DNA from: Ramazzottius varieornatus
Lineage: Eukaryota > Tardigrada > Eutardigrada > Parachela > Ramazzottiidae
Length of the DNA stretch: 64,000 nt
Reading direction: 5' to 3'
NCBI GenBank assembly: GCA_001949185.1
Contig: BDGG01000002.1
Coordinates: 8,964,362 to 9,028,361, forward strand
Position 1 is the first letter of the stretch. Every line of letters begins with the position of its first letter. Shown one piece after another: positions 58,827 to 64,000 of this stretch. The notes under the pieces are model-generated. The model worked only from the letters and a program-made list of their open reading frames with translations, did no database searches and was not told the origin of the DNA. Made by a program: the position numbers and the translations under genes.

Positions 58827-59516
58827 GTTCTCAAAAGCCACAAAAAGACTCCAAAGCGTAATGGATCTTCTGGACCAAGATTTCATTCAGCCCAGAAAGC
58901 TTCTAGAGGTCCGGTGGATAGCGTCAAAGGAGGCCGCGATACGAGCGATTATTCGCGACTACAACGGTCTTGTCTTGGACATTGGTGAGGCCGTGACCTT
59001 GACGGCTGAAGGTGGTCCCCTGAAAGCTCGGTTGGCCAACCTCTACAACTTTATCACATTAACTCAGTATCTCCTTACTCTTCACTTTCTTCAAGATCTC
59101 CTCGCTGAGCTATCCAAATTATCGGCGAGGTTTCAGAGAGAAGATTACAGGGTTTTCGCCTTACATGACACCCTGGAAGAGTTCGTCAGGGTACTGAACA
59201 GTTGTGGGCATAACGAGTCACCGTCTATCACGGCGCTGAAGGACAGAATCAAGTTTCAACATGGCCTAGTCTTCTTTCAGGAGCGTCTAGAAACAATCGG
59301 GACACCAGTTAACGGTAAGAAACAATTAATTGTGCCGATAACATCAAATATAGCAAAGCTTTTCCTCTTTTTTTCACTGAAGACTATAACGGCAAGTCTT
59401 TTACTGCTTTCCGCAAGGAGTCCGTGGACCTACTGCAAAATGTTCTCATATTCTTCAACTTGCGTTTCCCCGAAACGGAAACGACGAGACACTTCCGGGT
59501 GTTCCAGTTGAAATGA
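58827..59516 (+). pseudogene. hAT-derived ZNF862/C17orf113-like protein, C-terminal half
   Basis: Exon 58827-59314 and, after an intron, exon 59383-59516 (stop TGA). It encodes FSKATKRLQSVMDLLDQD, then EVRWIASKEAAIRAIIRDYN, a motif typical of this family (RW-[IV]-[AS]-S-K). Next come LTLHFLQDLLAELSKLSARF and FQREDY, and in exon 2 FTAFRKESVDLLQNVLIFF and RFPETE. The segment itself is open. It continues the 52.7-53.4 kb half on the same strand; about 5.4 kb of mobile-element DNA lies between. It could instead be a single expressed partial gene. Confidence 0.6.
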
Positions 59517-59862
59517 AATTCTCGCGAGAACGGACGCTATAGCGATACCCACATACAATGCGGATAGCTATAAACGGCCGTCACCAGGAGAGATGGACTT
59601 CCTGAATATCATCATGTCATGAGAACGGTCTGGTAATTTCTTTCTTAGTGGAATCCACCTCAAGCAAGCGCCGCTGATAGTGAGAATCTCGAAGAAATAA
59701 ACTGGTTGCAAAATATTGACGCCATCTCCAGACAGCGTGCATAAGTCTAACATTATACGCGGGAAATGGCCGGAGACGAGGTAAGAGTTTTTGGCCGTAT
59801 TTGTTCATCTAAAGACAACTGACAGTCTGTGAGAAATTGTGCCTTTCCTTGTAAGAAGAAGC
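59517..59862. other. intergenic, nothing recognised
   Basis: No coding homology or paired repeat was seen. It precedes the first orphan gene. Confidence 0.4.
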
Positions 59863-60666
59863 ATGATCGGAGCGTTACCCGAATCTAGCGAGGACCGCTA
59901 CGTTGTACGGAACACATCACTGTACTGTCTCCCCCTGGAATATTTCCACCTTATCCTTGTGGTGATTCTTCTGCCCGGAATTTCTGCCCAGCATAGCCGT
60001 AAGTTTGCCTCTGAAAGAAGGTTCCACTTGTACTCCACTTTACAGATGGTCGTAATCTAAGGTGGTTAGATCATTCGTGACTTCTAATCAGTTGTCGAAT
60101 GATCAGTAGTTACGTCAGAATACAACCATCGGTGAAGCTTCCTATACTCTTAAACATGTCTTGTTTCAGGCGGTAACAACCGTATCCAGCCTACTACGGT
60201 AGCTACCAATACGACTGCCCTACCGGAAGTGAAGCTGGAGGAAAGTGTCCGCCAATGTCCCGCTGCACCTCCATGTCCACCTTCTTCTCCATGCCCGGCT
60301 TTACCTCCCTGCCCAGCTATTCCTCTCTGCCAAACGTACAATCGGACGGAGCACGACCTGGAAGATCGAAAGGATCGTGGTGCCAAGCATGGGAACAGTG
60401 GTGATGGAAAGTGCCCCCCTCCGTCCGTGAAGACTTACTCGAAGGTTGCCGGTATGGAATTCGGCGCAAAAACATCCTGTGACGGAACGTCGCCGGAATT
60501 CTTTACCCTAGGACCGGGTTCGACAGGCATGCTGTGCTTTAGGGCCATTGCCCTAGGCTACTTGCAGTATCTGGACAAGAAGTACCGATCAGCTCCAGCT
60601 GATTCGACGGTCTCCAGTCGTACCGCTTTCAGCTTATCGATCCGCGAGCCTCCTTCTCCAACGTGA
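59863..60666 (+). CDS. orphan membrane/secreted protein with Cys-Pro hexad repeat
   Basis: Two exons, 59863-59998 and 60170-60666 (intron with GTAAGT donor and TTTCAG acceptor), give 210 residues. A hydrophobic segment at about residues 26-43 (FHLILVVILLPGISA) sits after a 25-residue leader, which suggests a type II membrane anchor or a long signal peptide. A Thr-rich stretch follows, then five cysteines spaced exactly six residues apart (CPAAPPCPPSSPCPALPPCP and onward). Next is a charged, Lys/Asp-rich part, then a C-terminal block with GAKTSCDGTSPEFFTLGPGS and MLCFRAIALGYLQYLDKKY. I recognise no family. The hexad hints at a disulfide-linked stalk, but that is inference. Its stop lies 5 bp from the stop of the facing orphan gene. 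Confidence 0.6.
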
Positions 60667-60671
60667 TTTCT

Positions 60672-61264
60672 CTATTCTCTCAGCTGACGAGTACTGGTAA
60701 CTTTTCTAAACTTGTCCTGCACACTGGCCAGGCTACGACGCTTCTTGGAAGAGACATTGGTCCAGTAACCAACAGCACGTTTTTTGAAGGTAAAATCAGC
60801 AGCCTGGTTTGGTGCCACTTTCGGATTCGGGATTCGGGGTACAAACAGCTCATGGGAAGAAGGTTCTGTTCCACTTGAAACAGGTACGGTAAGGCGATCA
60901 TTTGGAGTGGATTCGAAGTCTGCTTCGCTATGTCCATGGAACAGGTTGGTTTCAGCGATAGACTTTTCCAGCTGATCGAACGTCGACACGCCAATCGGGA
61001 GCTCATACTGGAGATCTTTTTCAGCGGCCGATATCCGACTTCCAGCTTGATCGATCTGGACGTCCAAGAAGTCTGTAAGCACAAGACCAGACCTGCGATA
61101 TGCTTTAAGGAATCGACGAAATTGTAGAAGTTTACAGTACTCGTACCTTTGATGACTGTCTTCAACATCTTATCAGATTCGCTCGGAGAGTCGCTCAGTT
61201 GGAAATTTTGCTCGTAGTCCGACATCAGTAGGTTTAAGATGTTGAGGGGATTAACGGATTCCAT
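60672..61264 (-). CDS. orphan protein, unrecognised
   Basis: Two exons, 61147-61264 and 60672-61072, join in phase over a 74 bp intron (donor GTACGA, acceptor TTACAG) to give 172 residues. The N-terminus (MESVNPLNILNLLMSDYE) and the acidic SDSPSESDKM stretch are followed by helical DFLDVQIDQAGSRISAAEKD, a Ser/Pro-rich linker and a strongly basic end (KKRAVGYWTNVSSKKRRS). There is no signal peptide or membrane segment, so it is probably intracellular, perhaps nuclear given the basic tail. It converges with the upstream orphan and diverges from TBC1D13. Confidence 0.55.
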
Positions 61265-61728
61265 GGCGCTATCGGGAGGAGCAGAAGGGAGGAAAGAAAA
61301 CTTCTCAGCACAAGTGATTAGCTTGTATTCGAAAGCATAGCTCAACTTTGTCAATCAATAACGAATCAACAACACTGAAGTCAAACCGCTTGATCGAATA
61401 AACCATGTACCGCCCAGATTTTGACGTCACTTCCGTTTCCTGTAGTGTCTTCCAGGATTTCATTGCGCAAGCTACGCCTATTTCATACGATAGAGCAGAC
61501 TATTCTCCATCATTCTATCATGGCAGAATATTTCAGAAAGGCGGAGGACAAGCATAATCCCCTCGTGAGGAATCCTAAAATCTAGTCTCTCTGGCTATGT
61601 ATTAAACGTGGAGAAGTCTTAGCAAGTCACCGGAATCCGGAAAGTTTTTTTATCACGTCTACTCCAATGCCAGACTTCCAGGTCGCTTAGTTTCTGATCC
61701 CGAAATATGAGCGGAAGGTAAACGAGCG
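61265..61728. promoter_or_regulatory. divergent promoter interval between orphan gene and TBC1D13
   Basis: Only 464 bp separate two divergent start codons, so both promoters and leaders must lie here unless upstream exons exist. The dispersed repeat at 61406-61570 occupies a third of it. No TATA box or initiator was confidently identified. Confidence 0.4.
61406..61570 (-). repeat. dispersed repeat, copy 2
   Basis: Reverse-complement match of 49627-49789 at over 90 percent by eye. It lies within the short divergent promoter interval, so it may be transcribed or influence either gene. Confidence 0.85.
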
Positions 61729-63909
61729 ATGGAGACGGCTGCAGCTCGGTCGAGAAGGGACGAGCTTAGCGCTATTCTGCAACAAGAGGTGGTTAGTCTT
61801 GATCAGCTTCGATCCTGCTGCTTCCACGGTATCAGCTTACTTTTCCGGTCTTCTTCAACAGTCCATATTACTCTGTGCTGTCTGGAACGAATAAACCCGT
61901 TTCTGTAGGTGTCCCGGATGAACTAGGACTGCGACCGCTGTGCTGGAAGGTATCCGCTTTGTTAAGCTCAATCTTTAGAAACCGTATCTGGTGCATCGCC
62001 GACCGTGACGTCATGATTCACGCGGTCTGTTTGCTGATTTAGTGTATTTCGTGACGTCATGTGTTACTTGATGGCAATCGTGCTGTACAGTGTACATGTA
62101 AGTAGTGAATTTGTTTGAGGTGGGAACGAAGGAAATCCGCCAACGGTTCTCTGCGACAGTATACCGGTCACCGGAAAGGCATGATAATGACTAATCTGAT
62201 TGCAGTTGTTGTTGAACTACCTTCCCGAGAAGAAGTCGAAATGGGAATCAGCGCTGGTTCAGCAAAGGTCGGTTACGGAGTGGTGGTCGTACCTAGGGCC
62301 TAGTTATCCTCCTAGTTTGATCGTCTGATGGTGCCATGTTGCAGAAATTTATACCGCGTCTGGACCGAGGAATTCATCATTTCTCCTGGCAAGCAAGACT
62401 TGCCGGAGGATGCAGTGGACAGTTCATCGAGGCACGACATTACCTGCGACGACCATGTAAGACAGTAAGAGACACACAGGTACCGTAGGTAAAGACGACT
62501 GCTTTGTTGCGCCGGACTAATTTGGTGCTTTCTTCTTTAATATAGCCATTGAACCCGAACCCTCAAAGCACTTGGAGCACATACTTCAAAGACAATGAGG
62601 TCTTGGTACAGATCGACAAAGATGCTCGGTAAGAAGAACCAGACCTCTTGTTGTTTGGTCATTCTGAGACACTTTCGATCGTCTTCGTAGGCGCCTTTAT
62701 CCGGATATGTGTTTCTTCCAGCGCTCCACCGAGTTTCCGCTAAGAACAGCCGGCAGTGATGATGGAACAAAGATGGTAGCAGCCGAGTATCTCCGTAGAA
62801 GGATTGACCAATGTGTTTTAAAGTCCAATGCCATCGTGAAGAACCGCTCCGGTGGCTGGAACATCAGCGGCGGAGCCAAGCGAGCCACCCAGTACCTCAA
62901 CCTGTCCGGGACCGAAGAAGCTCACTGGGAAGTTGTGGAGCGGATGCTGTTTCTTTACGCCAAACTGAACCCTGGACAAAGTTATGTACAAGGTACGTAG
63001 GACAGTCAACAAAAACTGAAACTTTTTTCATTCGGGATTTTATCTGTATTGATGTTGAGCTTTCCTGTGGCTGATGCGCGCGTCAGGGATTTAACTAGAG
63101 GAATAGTCCCACAGTCGGCTTTGATTGGCAAAAGCGCATTCTTTTGCAGGCATGAACGAAATCATTGGACCGCTCTACTTCACTTTTTCCACGGATAAGG
63201 ACAAAACTTACCGCGAACATGCCGAAGCGGATACCTTCTTCTGTTTTACCAACCTCATGGCCGAGATCCGCGATCGGTTCATAAAGGTAAGCCACTTTGT
63301 ACCGCAATATTTTCCCTCCAAGTACTTTGCTGATACTTACTATTCGATACTACAGCATTTGGACGACTCATCCAGTGGCATAATCAGCTCGATGAACCGG
63401 CTGATGGGAATGCTGAAAGAAGCGGACGAAGTTTTGTGGAAAAGATTAATGGAGCTCGATGTGAAGCCGCAGTATTTCAGCTTTCGATGGTTGATGGTTT
63501 TGCTGTCGCAGGAATTTGCGTTACCGGAAGTGCTGCATCTTTGGGATGCCCTCTTTTCTGATGCGCACCGCTTCGACTTATTGCTCGATATTTGTGTGGC
63601 AATGCTCATGTACGTGTAACGTGTCCATCAGTCTTTGTTCACCTTTTATTGTGCTCACATTTTTTTTGTAGACTAATTCGGGACCAATTGCTGGACGGCG
63701 ACTTTGCTGCTACCATGAAACTACTGCAGGTAAACGTCAAAGGGTAATGTAATGCATCGATACTGTTTTCACCATTGTTCTGGTCTTTGCTGTAGAACTA
63801 TCCGATATCGGATGTCGACCAAATTCTGTGCAAAGCTGTACAGCTTCGTCGGCGTGTGCTCGATAACCTGGAGCAATTGCCAGAACATCCGCTCGAGCTA
63901 ACGCCCTGA
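61729..63909 (+). CDS. TBC1D13: TBC1 domain family member 13 (Rab GAP)
   Basis: TBC1D13 is a GTPase-activating protein (reported for Rab35) acting in membrane trafficking. Ten exons fit with canonical sites: 61729-61828, 61919-61949, 62206-62267, 62345-62456, 62546-62630, 62701-62992, 63150-63286, 63356-63609, 63672-63729 and 63796-63909. Key blocks are CFHGVPDELGLRPLCWK at the domain start, YRVWTEEFIISPGKQD, PLNPNP and TYFKDNEVLVQIDKDARRLY (arginine-finger IDxDxxR), AHWEVVERMLFLYAKLNPG, YVQGMNEIIGPLYFTF (glutamine finger), HAEADTFFCFTNLMAEIRD and FRWLMVLLSQEF. Both catalytic fingers are intact. The gene ends NYPISDVDQILCKA and a short tail at TGA 63907-63909. A polyadenylation-like ATTAAA follows at 63951. 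Confidence 0.95.
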
Positions 63910-64000
63910 CGTTTTAACATTATTACTTCTCACAATCTTTCTTTCGGTCCATTAAAAATTTAAACCGATCTTGGTCCATTATCTTCCGTCCGGTTTGCTT

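Noticed and set aside
1..64000. CRISPR arrays, operons, rRNA genes
   Set aside because: No regularly spaced repeats, no prokaryotic gene packing and no rRNA-like conserved blocks were seen.

Overview
This is eukaryotic, animal-type DNA. The genes have signal peptides, many short GT-AG introns (mostly 55-200 bp) and clear metazoan orthologues: ADAM10, NUP210, tomosyn, BCS1L, PTPMT1, TBC1D13 and ACBD4/5. There is no sign of prokaryotic operons. The left edge carries the remains of a bacterial/fungal-type large-subunit (clade 2) catalase. In animals that gene type is best known from tardigrades, and the short introns also fit a tardigrade. The species cannot be fixed from this window, so treat that as an inference. 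Layout: (1) 0.3-5.0 kb holds a catalase missing its heme-domain middle, a ~1.5 kb inverted-repeat element, and a two-domain ApeC (apextrin C-terminal) gene with two nonsense codons and two frameshifts. (2) 6.0-9.0 kb (minus) is a decayed LINE of the restriction-like-endonuclease type, followed by a 153 bp MITE with TA target duplication. (3) 10.1-17.7 kb (minus) is NUP210. (4) 19.6-21.4 kb (plus) is an internally deleted hAT/BED transposase. (5) 22.06-22.74 kb (plus) is PTPMT1. (6) 23.01-25.31 kb is a complete Tigger/pogo transposon with 117 bp terminal inverted repeats differing at one base. (7) 25.5-26.9 kb has a Gly/Arg-rich broken ORF and a LINE-like tail. (8) 27.6-29.0 kb (plus) is ACBD4/5. 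(9) 30.1-34.8 kb (minus) is ADAM10. (10) 36.8-38.7 kb (plus) is BCS1L. (11) 39.1-47.9 kb (minus) is tomosyn. (12) 49.4-59.5 kb is a nest of mobile elements: a pogo/Tc5-like transposase with one frameshift, a deletion derivative of the same superfamily, two halves of a hAT-derived ZNF862-like gene, and a DIRS-type tyrosine-recombinase retrotransposon lying between those halves. (13) 59.9-61.3 kb holds two unrecognised two-exon genes converging with 5 bp between their stop codons. (14) 61.7-63.9 kb (plus) is a complete ten-exon TBC1D13. How the genes relate: the conserved genes are unrelated housekeeping and signalling genes (nuclear pore, mitochondrial cardiolipin and complex III biogenesis, peroxisome/ER lipid binding, ectodomain shedding, exocytosis control, Rab GAP). 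They alternate in strand, with convergent pairs (ACBD4/5-ADAM10, BCS1L-tomosyn, the two orphans) and divergent pairs (ADAM10-BCS1L, orphan-TBC1D13). Transposons fill much of the space between them. No new multi-gene system is evident. The most unusual items are the catalase and ApeC relics, the near-intact Tigger, the nested hAT/DIRS locus and the convergent orphan pair with a cysteine-proline hexad repeat.
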